From: Candidatus Zixiibacteriota bacterium
GTDB lineage: Bacteria > Zixibacteria > MSB-5A5 > GN15 > PGXB01
Assembly: GCA_040753495.1 (NCBI GenBank)
Contig: JBFMEF010000054.1
Location: forward strand, 1 to 42,111
Direction of reading: 5' to 3'
Length of the DNA stretch: 42,111 bases
Shown: in pieces, positions 32,406-40,484 of the stretch
Position numbering within the stretch: the first letter of the stretch is position 1
Layout of the letters: every line of letters starts with the position of its first letter
The notes under the pieces: model-generated
Seen by the model: the letters and a program-made list of their open reading frames with translations, nothing else
Database searches by the model: none
What the model was told of the DNA's origin: nothing
Program-made: the position numbers and the translations under genes

Positions 32406-33726
32406 GGAGCGCCTGATTCCTTTCCGGCAGTTTCCGGAAGATTATCAACCCGATACCCATCATAATCATCAATGAAATTACGGCGCATCGATACGGTAAT
32501 TTGGCAGCCTTCGCTCCGTTCAAATCAAACATTGCTGCCAGGGCATTTCCGGCTGTCCTTTCCGGCGAGAAGATATAGACCGTTACTCCCCAGATTATCG
32601 GACCAAGCACCGCAGCGGCCCGTCCTGAAAGAGAATAGAGTCCAAAAAACCTGCCTAATTCCTCCCTCGGCACTCGTTCCGCCAGAAGCGGTCGCGACAC
32701 AGTCCATAAACCACCCAGAAAGATTCCCAACGCCGACCCCAGAAGGTAAATGACCACCTGATTCTCAATTACGACAAACAGCCCCAGGGTCATAAGCCAT
32801 CCCCAAATAATTGAGGACATCATACGCTTCAGGCTGCGTCCCTGGGATAACTTCCCTATAAGAAACGACCCTACCATTGCCGATAGAGTGGAAATAATCA
32901 GAAAGACGGTCAGATCGGCGTCTGAAAATCCCAGCACCAGTGACGAGAATATCCCGATATTCAATATCACTGTTGCGACGGCATCTTCAAAAAAATAGTC
33001 GGCAACAATGAATCTCATCACTCCGGGATATTTTCCGGTCTCTTTAATTCCCTGCCAGACCTCCTGGTACGCCTTTTTAATCCTGATACTACCCTTTTTG
33101 ATGAGATTTTTCTGCTCTTTTACCCAAAGAAAAAGAGGAATCGAGAACAGAAAGAAAAATACCGCCGTCGGAAGAAATGCCCCGGCTTTCCCATATCCAT
33201 TAATTCCCGGAATCTTCAGCCCAAACACTGTGCCGGTTACAGCAGGAAGCACCAGTATCATTCCGACAATCGAACCAAGATACCCCCAGGCCACTCCCAC
33301 CCCTGAAATCAACCGCGCTCTTTCTCCCTCCGCCACCGAATAGAGCAGAGAATTATAGAAGACCATCCCCCCCTCATAAAAGAAATTCGAGACTGAAAAT
33401 AGAATCAAAAGCAACGCAAATGCTGATAGCGGAATCAGCGGCAGTATGCCGGTGCTCAGACAGCAGAAAAGAGTGAACAGAAACAAGAACAGTTTCTTTT
33501 TACCGGAATGGTCCGAGATAGCCCCCAGCGCCGGCATCAGGATACCAGTGAGAAGCATTGAACCCGAAAAAGCAATATCATAATATAGCCCTTCGCGCCC
33601 CAGGTCCTCCACAATCCACCGCTTCAAATAGAGCGACAGGATATTCATCGAATAGATGGTGTTGGCAAAGTCATACAGCGACCAGCCGACTACATCCTTG
33701 CGAAAAATATCTCTGTATGGACTCAA
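32395..33726 (-). CDS. MFS transporter of the UMF1/Atg22-like family
   Basis: 443 aa, about 12 membrane helices. The start KDVVGWSLYDFANTIYSMNI is the hallmark of the UMF1/Atg22-like branch, and PALGAISDHSGKKKLFLF is the MFS loop 2-3 signature. Substrates of bacterial members are largely unknown. Four-base overlap with the HD gene upstream and 11-base overlap with the PHP gene downstream suggest tight coupling of the three. Confidence 0.88.
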   Translation of the reverse strand: MSPYRDIFRKDVVGWSLYDFANTIYSMNILSLYLKRWIVEDLGREGLYYDIAFSGSMLLTGILMPALGAISDHSGKKKLFLFLFTLFCCLSTGILPLIPLSAFALLLILFSVSNFFYEGGMVFYNSLLYSVAEGERARLISGVGVAWGYLGSIVGMILVLPAVTGTVFGLKIPGINGYGKAGAFLPTAVFFFLFSIPLFLWVKEQKNLIKKGSIRIKKAYQEVWQGIKETGKYPGVMRFIVADYFFEDAVATVILNIGIFSSLVLGFSDADLTVFLIISTLSAMVGSFLIGKLSQGRSLKRMMSSIIWGWLMTLGLFVVIENQVVIYLLGSALGIFLGGLWTVSRPLLAERVPREELGRFFGLYSLSGRAAAVLGPIIWGVTVYIFSPERTAGNALAAMFDLNGAKAAKLPYRCAVISLMIMMGIGLIIFRKLPERNQALHDK

Positions 33727-34274
33727 AGCTCGAGTATATCCGCTATGTTTAACATTCCGTCTCTAATCAGCATAAGAAAGTCAGCCAGTTCCAGTCCCAG
33801 GTGGGAACAGGCGGCGATATTTTCACGGGTCGCCCCGGCCGCAAACCGTTTCTCCTTATTGCGTCTCAGCATGAACTCCGCATCAATATTAATCAGTTTT
33901 TTTGACGGGTGCATGAGGGCGCAGGCGACAATGAACCCGGTAGTCGGGTCAGTGGTATACAACGCCCAATCGAGACGAGAACGGCAGGGGGCATGCCCCG
34001 GATGACACCTGATGGCGTAAATCATCTCTGACGGCAAATTATACGGCTTCAACCAGTCTTCGGTAATGAAAGTATGCTGTGGAGCATTTTCGGCGGTAAC
34101 ATCGTAATCAAGGTCATGCAACAGCCCGGTCAAACCCCAGAGGTTTTCGTCTTCGCCGAAGTGTCTCGCCAGGCGGACCATTCCGGCTTCCACTGAATAG
34201 ATATGCTTCCGAAGATTCTTGCCGGCAATCTTAGATTCCATCAAGCGTACTGCATCCGCGCGCTCCATCATCAT
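33723..34274 (-). CDS. HD-domain phosphohydrolase
   Basis: 183 aa. His24 (RKHIYSVEA), His53-Asp54 (GLLHDLDYD), His91 (IRCHPG) and Asp109 (YTTDPT) give the H...HD...H...D pattern of small HD-domain phosphohydrolases related to HDIG proteins. The N-terminus begins with three tandem Met codons after AAAGGCGA, so the exact start is uncertain by two codons. First gene of the HD-MFS-PHP unit. The substrate, probably a nucleotide or small phosphate, is unknown. Confidence 0.87.
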   Translation of the reverse strand: MMMERADAVRLMESKIAGKNLRKHIYSVEAGMVRLARHFGEDENLWGLTGLLHDLDYDVTAENAPQHTFITEDWLKPYNLPSEMIYAIRCHPGHAPCRSRLDWALYTTDPTTGFIVACALMHPSKKLINIDAEFMLRRNKEKRFAAGATRENIAACSHLGLELADFLMLIRDGMLNIADILEL

Positions 34275-34376
34275 TCGCCTTTCTTAAGATTGCTTATTAT
34301 ATACGATACTGCCGCAAATGTCAAAATCAGTCGTCCATCTTATTCATTCAATTTTCTTATCCTTTCATAATCGTTA

Positions 34377-34405
34377 TTGAATTGCGCGCTTAGTTTACCT
34401 ATAAT
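34377..34405 (+). promoter_or_regulatory. promoter of the TPR membrane protein gene
   Basis: TTGAAT (34377-34382), a 17-base spacer and perfect TATAAT (34400-34405). Initiation seven bases after the box falls at about 34412, two bases before the ATG. Confidence 0.65.
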
Positions 34406-34413
34406 CAGAGAGG

Positions 34414-36330
34414 ATGAAAAAGCCTAAAGAAGACCGCTTTCCGACCGGACGACTTATCATTCTGGTTATTGCTCTGATATATCTGTTTACCGGACCATTG
34501 CATCTGGAAATGCTCTGGGGTGTCAATCATCTTAAATATCTACCCGGCTACTCCCTTTTTATATTTGCATTGGCCATCCTGATTGGAGTGCTTGACAGCC
34601 CCTTGTCCTCAACGCTTAACGTCTTTCAATCTCTGAAACGGAAATTTGCTTCTCTCTCCCTGAGAATGCGATTGATTCTCTTGACAGTGGCTGCCATGGG
34701 ATTCTTCTATCTCCTGCGGGTAAAGGTTCATGCCCTGGGCGATGGCTATCAGCGAATCTATCAGATCGAGAGAGGATATTATTTTTATCTCACTGAAGCT
34801 CTCGATTTTTTCCTTCATGCCGCGCTTTTTCGTTTCTTTCGTTTATTCACAACCCTGTCCGCGGAATCAATCTACGTCGCCTTCAGTATTCTCTGCGGCG
34901 CCGTTTTTATCTTCGTCCTTTACCGTCAGTATTTTTCCGTGAAGTCATCAGACCAGGCAACGCTGCTATTTCCCTTTCTCCTTTCCACATTGTGCGGCGC
35001 TGTCCTCTTTTTTGGTTATGTCGAATCTTATTCATTATATTATCCGGCCGTCTTGCTCTATCTCGTATTTTCGCTCAACTATTTTCAGAGAGGACGAAAT
35101 ATCCTTACCGGAGCGGTCTGTCTCTCAATCGCCATTCTTTCACATCAAAGCGCCCTCTTCCTTCTCCCTTCTTTCGTCCTGCTGGCGTTACACTACTATC
35201 GAAAAAGCGATGCCGCTTTTCCCCGCCTTCTTCCTGCCGCTATAGTTGCATTTTCTCTTATTATTCTGCTGGCGCTTGAAATTTACAATCGTCTTAATTA
35301 TTCCGAATATCTCAAGAGTTTTGGCGAGAATTTCCTGCCGCTTTTCTCGGGCGAGTATCCTGCCTTATCACTGATGCACTTCCTCGACCTGACGAATCTT
35401 GTCCTGCTGATATTTCCCCTGGCTCCACTATTTATATATCTGGCGCTACGGCGGGACGCTTCCCAAATGAAATTGCCCGACGGCACTCGATGGTTTCTCT
35501 GGGCAGTTTTGGCTGGCTCTCTTTTCTTTCTCATCTTTGTTGACCCCAAACTCGGCATGCCCCGCGACTGGGACCTTTTCGCCACTCCCGCCGCATCGCT
35601 CGCTTTTGTTGTTATCGCTTTTGCGGTCAATCGTTGTCAACTGGGGAGATTGGAGCAGTTCCGCCTTGGGTACTTTGCCCTCCTTTTCTTTTCTCTCTGG
35701 ATCGCTGTCAATGCCTCGGAAGCGCGGCAATTGGAGCGCGCCGAGTCAATTCTAAAACTGAGTCCCAAGGGGCAGGATTACGGCACCGAACTTCTCGCCT
35801 TTCATTATCGTAACAAACTGAATAATAATCCCAAAGCGCTGGCGCTCTTCCAAAGCATTAAAGGGAAAGGACGCAACGCCCGCGTTCTCGGAACTATCGC
35901 CCAGATGCAACTTGAGATGGGGCTGGTCAATCAGGCTTTGGCGACCGCCCGCGAGGGATTGCCGCTCGACAGCAGCGGCGCTCTGCACGCCGTAACCGGC
36001 ACTATCCTTATGCGCCTTGATAGCGTCTCTTCAGCTCTACCGCATCTTCTGAAGGCGGTTGAATTGAGTCCTCAGACCGCCCGCAGTTTCTACCTTCTGG
36101 GACAGGCTTACTACCGGCTCGAAAACGATACCGCCGCCATCAGCGCTTTCAAATCATCGCTGGCTCTTGACCCGGCCGCTCACCCCGCCATGTTTAGCGT
36201 TGGGCAGGCTTATCTCCGCCTTGGGCAACTCGATTCCGCCTATGTCTATATTGAAGCCGGTCTCAAATTAAATCCCCAGGACCAGCAGGCCTGGGAATTA
36301 ATGAACTTCATCCGCAGCCAGAGACGATAG
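34414..36330 (+). CDS. polytopic membrane protein with C-terminal TPR domain
   Basis: 638 aa. Residues 10-440 hold about a dozen hydrophobic segments, with HALGDGYQRIYQIERGYYF after the third and PKLGMPRDWDLFATPAAS in a late loop. The layout resembles GT-C type polyprenol-sugar glycosyltransferases or related membrane enzymes, but I see no decisive motif. From about 480 to the end are three to four tetratricopeptide repeats (ALFQSIKGKGRNARVLGTIA, LPHLLKAVELSPQTARSFY, AISAFKSSLALDPAAHPAMF). AGAGAGG adjoins the ATG. The protein may assemble a surface-glycan or lipid enzyme with partners; unproven. Confidence 0.8.
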   Translation: MKKPKEDRFPTGRLIILVIALIYLFTGPLHLEMLWGVNHLKYLPGYSLFIFALAILIGVLDSPLSSTLNVFQSLKRKFASLSLRMRLILLTVAAMGFFYLLRVKVHALGDGYQRIYQIERGYYFYLTEALDFFLHAALFRFFRLFTTLSAESIYVAFSILCGAVFIFVLYRQYFSVKSSDQATLLFPFLLSTLCGAVLFFGYVESYSLYYPAVLLYLVFSLNYFQRGRNILTGAVCLSIAILSHQSALFLLPSFVLLALHYYRKSDAAFPRLLPAAIVAFSLIILLALEIYNRLNYSEYLKSFGENFLPLFSGEYPALSLMHFLDLTNLVLLIFPLAPLFIYLALRRDASQMKLPDGTRWFLWAVLAGSLFFLIFVDPKLGMPRDWDLFATPAASLAFVVIAFAVNRCQLGRLEQFRLGYFALLFFSLWIAVNASEARQLERAESILKLSPKGQDYGTELLAFHYRNKLNNNPKALALFQSIKGKGRNARVLGTIAQMQLEMGLVNQALATAREGLPLDSSGALHAVTGTILMRLDSVSSALPHLLKAVELSPQTARSFYLLGQAYYRLENDTAAISAFKSSLALDPAAHPAMFSVGQAYLRLGQLDSAYVYIEAGLKLNPQDQQAWELMNFIRSQRR

Positions 36331-36363
36331 CTCTATCTGGCGTTTCCAATCGCTTTAAAGCGC

Positions 36364-36392
36364 TTGACTTTGCTGCCGATTCGGTATAAAAT
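36364..36392 (+). promoter_or_regulatory. promoter of tRNA-His
   Basis: TTGACT (36364-36369), a 17-base spacer and TAAAAT (36387-36392). Predicted initiation near 36399, four bases before the tRNA. The 12-base perfect palindrome CGCTTTAAAGCG (36351-36362) ends one base before the -35 box. Confidence 0.6.
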
Positions 36393-36402
36393 AGCCCAAG
36401 AC

Positions 36403-36477
36403 GCTGGGGTAGCTCAGTTGGTATAGAGCGCCTGACTGTGGATCAGGAGGTCGGGAGTTCGACTCTCCCCCCCAGTA
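36403..36477 (+). tRNA. tRNA-His (anticodon GTG), variant acceptor end
   Basis: A full cloverleaf: acceptor GCTGGGG/CCCCAGT, D-stem GCTC/GAGC, anticodon stem CCTGA/TCAGG with loop CTGTGGA (anticodon GTG at 36438-36440), five-base variable loop, T-stem GGGAG/CTCCC with loop TTCGACT. The base before position 1 is C, the first pair is a G1:U72 wobble and the discriminator is A73, so the near-universal G-1:C73 histidine identity pair is missing. CCA is not encoded. hisS starts 105 bases downstream. Confidence 0.95.
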
Positions 36478-36582
36478 GTTAATAATTTCCCAGAGATTCC
36501 ATACTTCCCACCATCATTCAAAAAAAACTGTTTCCGATTTCCAAAAATCTCTTAAATTCCAGTTTTTAAACTGGCAATAAGT

Positions 36583-38019
36583 ATGGGAAACCTGAAATCA
36601 AACCGCAAAATAGAACCCCGTCTGCTGAAAGGGTTTCGCGATTACCCGCCGGAAGAAGAGATGGCGCGTCAGACTCTCATTGCAAGAGTCCGCTCCATTT
36701 ACGAGCGGTACGGTTTTCTCCCGCTGCAAACACCAGCCCTGGAATATGCCGAGACTCTTCTGGGCGCCGACTATACCGCCGACAATCTCAAAGAACTTTT
36801 CGGTTTCCGCGGTCCCGATGATGTCGATATGGCTCTTCGCTATGAATTCACCGTCTCCCTCGCCCGGTATATCGCGGTCAATCCGGAACTGGCTTTACCG
36901 TTCCGACGCTACCAATATGGTCCGGTCTGGCGGGTCGATAAGCCGGGACCGGGACGGTTCCGCGAATTTATGCAGTGTGATTTTGATATAGTCGGCACTT
37001 CTTCCATGCTGGCTGATGCCGAGATTATCGCCGTTATGGTCGAAGTGATGAGCGCTCTCGGAATCAAAAACTTCCTGGTGCGTTATTCCAATCGGAAACT
37101 GATAAACGGCCTCTCCGCCTTTGCCGGCATACCCGATAGCCGTCTGCAGGATGTCTTCCGTGTCATCGATAAACTGGAGAAACAGGGACGGGAGGCGGTT
37201 GTTCTTGAACTTGGACCTGGTCGAACCGATAAGTCCGGCGACAAAATTCCTGGCTTAAATCTTGAGAAAAAACAGATTGACTATTTGATGCGATTTATTG
37301 ATATCGCCGCCACCCAACCTCGCGACCTTCTCGACAGTGTCGAAAAGCTATTGGGCGATATTGAAATTTCCCGACAGGGTTTGGAAGAATTGCGTCAGAT
37401 AGAGCAATATCTCTCTCGGATGAATGTCCCGGTTGATAAAACAAGAATCGATATCACCATAGTTCGTGGTTTGGGCTACTATACCGGCCCGGTTTATGAA
37501 ACCACATTGCTGGAGTTGCCGGAGTATGGCTCTGTTTTCTCCGGTGGACGATACGACAACCTTATTGAGCGATTCTCCAGCAAACCGCTTCCTGCCACCG
37601 GTTCCTCTTTTGGCGTCGATAGAATGCTCGCCGCTCTTATCGCTCTTAATGCCGTTACGCTCACGAAAGCGACATCTCAAGTGCTCGTGACTACCATGGA
37701 TAAATCGCTAATCGATGACTATATCTCCCTTGTGGCTGAAATTCGGCGCTCCGGTATTAACGCCGAACTTTTTATAGGGGAAACCAAGAACTTGAACAAG
37801 CAACTCAAATATGCTGACCGTATCGGTATTCCCCTGGCGGTCATATCCGGTTCCGACGAATTTCAGTCCGGCACCGTCACGGTTAAAGACCTTCGCGCCG
37901 GCGCCGAAAGAGCCCGCAATCTGACCGACCGCGATGAATGGCTTAAGGCCGAGCAGGTGCAGGAAACGATTGACCGCTCCCAGCTAATCCTTTACCTCAA
38001 GCGAAAACTGGCGCAATAA
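36583..38019 (+). CDS. hisS: histidyl-tRNA synthetase (variant type)
   Basis: 478 aa class II synthetase that charges tRNA-His. Motif 2 region reads RYQYGPVWRVDKPGPGRFRE then FMQCDFDIVG, and RGLGYYTGPVYETTL and FSGGRYDNLIERF are the histidine-site motifs. GRFREFxQCDFDIVG is the form found in eukaryotic, archaeal and alphaproteobacterial enzymes; common bacterial HisRS has a GRYRQFHQLGCE-like sequence here. This fits the adjacent tRNA that lacks G-1:C73. No strong ribosome site precedes the ATG; a short CCAGTTT/AAACTGG hairpin lies at 36559-36574. Confidence 0.96.
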   Translation: MGNLKSNRKIEPRLLKGFRDYPPEEEMARQTLIARVRSIYERYGFLPLQTPALEYAETLLGADYTADNLKELFGFRGPDDVDMALRYEFTVSLARYIAVNPELALPFRRYQYGPVWRVDKPGPGRFREFMQCDFDIVGTSSMLADAEIIAVMVEVMSALGIKNFLVRYSNRKLINGLSAFAGIPDSRLQDVFRVIDKLEKQGREAVVLELGPGRTDKSGDKIPGLNLEKKQIDYLMRFIDIAATQPRDLLDSVEKLLGDIEISRQGLEELRQIEQYLSRMNVPVDKTRIDITIVRGLGYYTGPVYETTLLELPEYGSVFSGGRYDNLIERFSSKPLPATGSSFGVDRMLAALIALNAVTLTKATSQVLVTTMDKSLIDDYISLVAEIRRSGINAELFIGETKNLNKQLKYADRIGIPLAVISGSDEFQSGTVTVKDLRAGAERARNLTDRDEWLKAEQVQETIDRSQLILYLKRKLAQ

Positions 38020-38086
38020 GCGCTCTTCTGTCTGCCTCATTATTACCCCGTTTCTGCCGATAACTCATATAGATACGGAGGCGAAA

Positions 38087-38767
38087 ATGAATGGCATAGT
38101 CACTGTTTTCGATGATGAATTAGCCGCCCTCAAAGACTACAGCCTGGTCGATGATATCATCAAGCGGGCCGGCGCTAAGTTCTATCGCGGCCGCCTTAAT
38201 GAGCAAAATATCATTTTCACCAAAGTCGCCAATAATCCACTTGAAGCCGCTCTGGCGGCACAACTGTTGGCGGACCATTTTGAGGTCACCCGCCTATTTT
38301 TCAGCGGAATCGCATCTCCTCTGGCTCCATTCATTAATGACGGTGACCTTATTATCGCCAATTATTTCATAGAAAGTTCCTCACCAGACCGGACCGTTAT
38401 GTTTGAAGCCGATGAGAAAATGCTGTCAACAATCAGGACTGTAAGCGCTGTTCCGCAGCGGGGACGAAACCCCCATATATTCGGCGCCTTCGCGAAAACG
38501 ACACCAGACCCTGTCAGCGCCGCGCGCGTCAAAAACCTCCAGCGGGAGTTTGGTATAATTGCGGCGGATGAGACTGGCGCCGCCTTTGCCTTTGCTTGTC
38601 GGCGCAACAGCGTTCCCTTCGCCGTTATCGATGTCGCGGTTGGCTCTGATGAGATTGATGAGAAAAGCCTTAACGATAAATACCACTCCTCCATCCTTGA
38701 CCTCTTCGAAATTAAAGGATTGACTCTGGTGGAATTGACCCTCTCCGCTCTCACTGCCGACTTATAA
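38087..38767 (+). CDS. nucleoside phosphorylase/MTA-SAH nucleosidase-like protein
   Basis: 226 aa with the fold pattern of the purine phosphorylase/MTA nucleosidase superfamily: VTVFDDELAAL at the N-terminus, LFFSGIASPLAPFINDGDLIIANYF in the centre, and DETGAAFAFACRRNSVPFAVIDVAVGSDE, which matches the ME(A/T)xAxAxVC and the final D of the family. The match is partial, so the catalytic Glu and Asp need alignment. GGAGG precedes the ATG. It follows hisS by 67 bases. Substrate not certain; true MTAN activity is possible but unproven. Confidence 0.7.
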   Translation: MNGIVTVFDDELAALKDYSLVDDIIKRAGAKFYRGRLNEQNIIFTKVANNPLEAALAAQLLADHFEVTRLFFSGIASPLAPFINDGDLIIANYFIESSSPDRTVMFEADEKMLSTIRTVSAVPQRGRNPHIFGAFAKTTPDPVSAARVKNLQREFGIIAADETGAAFAFACRRNSVPFAVIDVAVGSDEIDEKSLNDKYHSSILDLFEIKGLTLVELTLSALTADL

Positions 38768-38772
38768 TTTCA

Positions 38773-38800
38773 TTGACTATTTCCACTCGGGCAATATTAT
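38773..38800 (+). promoter_or_regulatory. promoter of the PrsW-like fusion gene
   Basis: TTGACT (38773-38778), a 16-base spacer and TATTAT (38795-38800). Initiation would fall at about 38807, the A of the ATG; no ribosome site precedes it. Confidence 0.5.
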
Positions 38801-38806
38801 ATACCC

Positions 38807-40339
38807 ATGCGAATAAAGACCTTCCGACTACTGTCGCTTCTGATACCAATATTTCCACTCATTTTTACTCAGAATTTGGCGCAGTCGCAGGCATCTGAAG
38901 GGGTCAAGTCATTTGAGCGATATCGCGCCGAAAACTCCCGGCGCACGTATCAATTCCTTCTCAATTCGGAGCCGTTCGGCACTCTGGAGTCGGTATATGA
39001 CGGCACGGCGCGCTTTAAAGGCTCCCGTGGCCATCGCTTAATTGAAAAACTGAATCTCGACTTCTCTTCCTTCGCCAATCCTTATAAACTCACAATCGAG
39101 AATGAGCATTACAGCGATGATTCAGGGCGATATCTGGGTGATGAAATGAGCCTCCGAATAGATGACGTATCGCAGGAGTTGTTTCTCAGTTACAAGAATG
39201 GAAAAATTGCCGGCTATCTCGAACGTGACCGCCAGAAAGATAACATCGAACGGGATGTTCCCCTTCCCGTTTTTGCCGTGGATAACTATCTGGTTGACCA
39301 ACTAGAGCTTTTCCTCGCTTTTCACGACCTTAATGTTGGCGATACCATCACCGATTCCTTCTTCGTTCCCCAGACCGCCATCTTTTCGCCAGCGCGCTAT
39401 ATTGTCGAGGGATTTGCTCGGATTCCATATGGCAACATGGTTGATTCCGCCTTTATATGCCGCTTTCTGGAACCGCTGGAGCAGACTGCCTATGTCACCC
39501 GTGACCGGCGGCTTATAAAATTGGTGCAACCATATCAGAATATCACCATAGTTCTCAATGAAACCATCCTGGACCGACTGCGACCGCCGAAGAAGTCTTT
39601 CACTCTATCCGATTTTGTTCGCCGCCTTCCTCTTTATCTATTCTTTCTCGGAATCGGTGTCGTCCTGACCGCCCCCTTCTGGGTCAGGTACCGTCGCCAC
39701 ACAAGCATATTTTTTGCCTTTATAGCAGGAGCCCTTGTTTACCTTTTGGTCGGTGTCACCCATATCCCTTTGCAGGAATGGTATTCCAATCGTGTCGTTT
39801 TCCCGGCCATTCAGCAGGGCGGCTCAATTTATGCCTTCACTGTCGGCAATGCTCTTTTGACGGGACTTGTAAAAGAACTGCTTAAGATTTTGCCGGTAAT
39901 TCTCTTCTTCTACCTCCGAAAGACCAATCTGCCGCCCTTATATATCCTGGGCATCTTTTGCGGAGCCGGCTTCGGAATTTTTGAATCGGGCGCGCTGACG
40001 GGCGACGCCTATCAAGCGGGAGCAATGAAATTTCTCTCCTGGGGAGCGTTCGAACGAATCACCGCTCTGGTATTTCAAATGACATCGGGAGCCCTGTACG
40101 GCTGGGCGCTGTGTCATTCTCTGCCCCGGACCGTATCGATTTTTATCGCCCTTTTTGCGCTCCATTCCTTCTCTGCCTATCTCATCGTATTCGTCCAGAA
40201 AAAAATCCTCGACATTGCCCTCTTTGAGCTTCTGGTGGCGCTCATTTACCTGATTCTACTTCTTATCGCCTACCTGAAAATCTCCGGCAGCCCCCTATTC
40301 AATAAGCCTCCTTCTCAAAGAAAATCAGGCAAGAGCTGA
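38807..40339 (+). CDS. periplasmic-domain plus PrsW-like membrane protease fusion
   Basis: 510 aa. A signal-like hydrophobic stretch (residues 6-22) is followed by about 240 soluble residues, rich in beta-like segments, that I do not recognise. From about 275 on there are eight or so membrane segments. Among these GLVKELLKILPVILF, GAGFGIFESGAL and a later HSFSAY resemble the E..K, G.GF...E and H motifs of PrsW/CPBP-type intramembrane proteases. Such proteases cleave anti-sigma factors or process prenylated peptides. The soluble part could sense or present a substrate. Both assignments are tentative. Confidence 0.65.
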   Translation: MRIKTFRLLSLLIPIFPLIFTQNLAQSQASEGVKSFERYRAENSRRTYQFLLNSEPFGTLESVYDGTARFKGSRGHRLIEKLNLDFSSFANPYKLTIENEHYSDDSGRYLGDEMSLRIDDVSQELFLSYKNGKIAGYLERDRQKDNIERDVPLPVFAVDNYLVDQLELFLAFHDLNVGDTITDSFFVPQTAIFSPARYIVEGFARIPYGNMVDSAFICRFLEPLEQTAYVTRDRRLIKLVQPYQNITIVLNETILDRLRPPKKSFTLSDFVRRLPLYLFFLGIGVVLTAPFWVRYRRHTSIFFAFIAGALVYLLVGVTHIPLQEWYSNRVVFPAIQQGGSIYAFTVGNALLTGLVKELLKILPVILFFYLRKTNLPPLYILGIFCGAGFGIFESGALTGDAYQAGAMKFLSWGAFERITALVFQMTSGALYGWALCHSLPRTVSIFIALFALHSFSAYLIVFVQKKILDIALFELLVALIYLILLLIAYLKISGSPLFNKPPSQRKSGKS

Positions 40340-40380
40340 CAACTTTCAGCAACTTCATCCTTTGAGGTTCTGAAAAATCG

Positions 40381-40411
40381 GTTTGACAACTTGTCAAACA
40401 GTTGCTATGTT
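40381..40411 (+). promoter_or_regulatory. promoter with overlapping palindromic operator
   Basis: TTGACA (40383-40388), a 17-base spacer and TATGTT (40406-40411). The -35 box lies inside the perfect inverted repeat GTTTGACAA-C-TTGTCAAAC (40381-40399). A bound protein would block polymerase, so it looks like a repressor site for the downstream aminotransferase gene. Confidence 0.7.
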
Positions 40412-40484
40412 CCCATCAAACTGATTGGAAGGAACAATATAGACCTTTTCGGATTGGCGACAAATAGATGAAAGGCAACAAAAT

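Noticed and set aside
36351-36362. Rho-independent terminator for the TPR gene
   Set aside because: The palindrome has no T-run after it.
36401-36403. Reading the tRNA-His with G at -1
   Set aside because: Positions 8 and 9 must be TA before the D-stem, which fixes position 1 at 36403; the preceding base is C and the discriminator is A.
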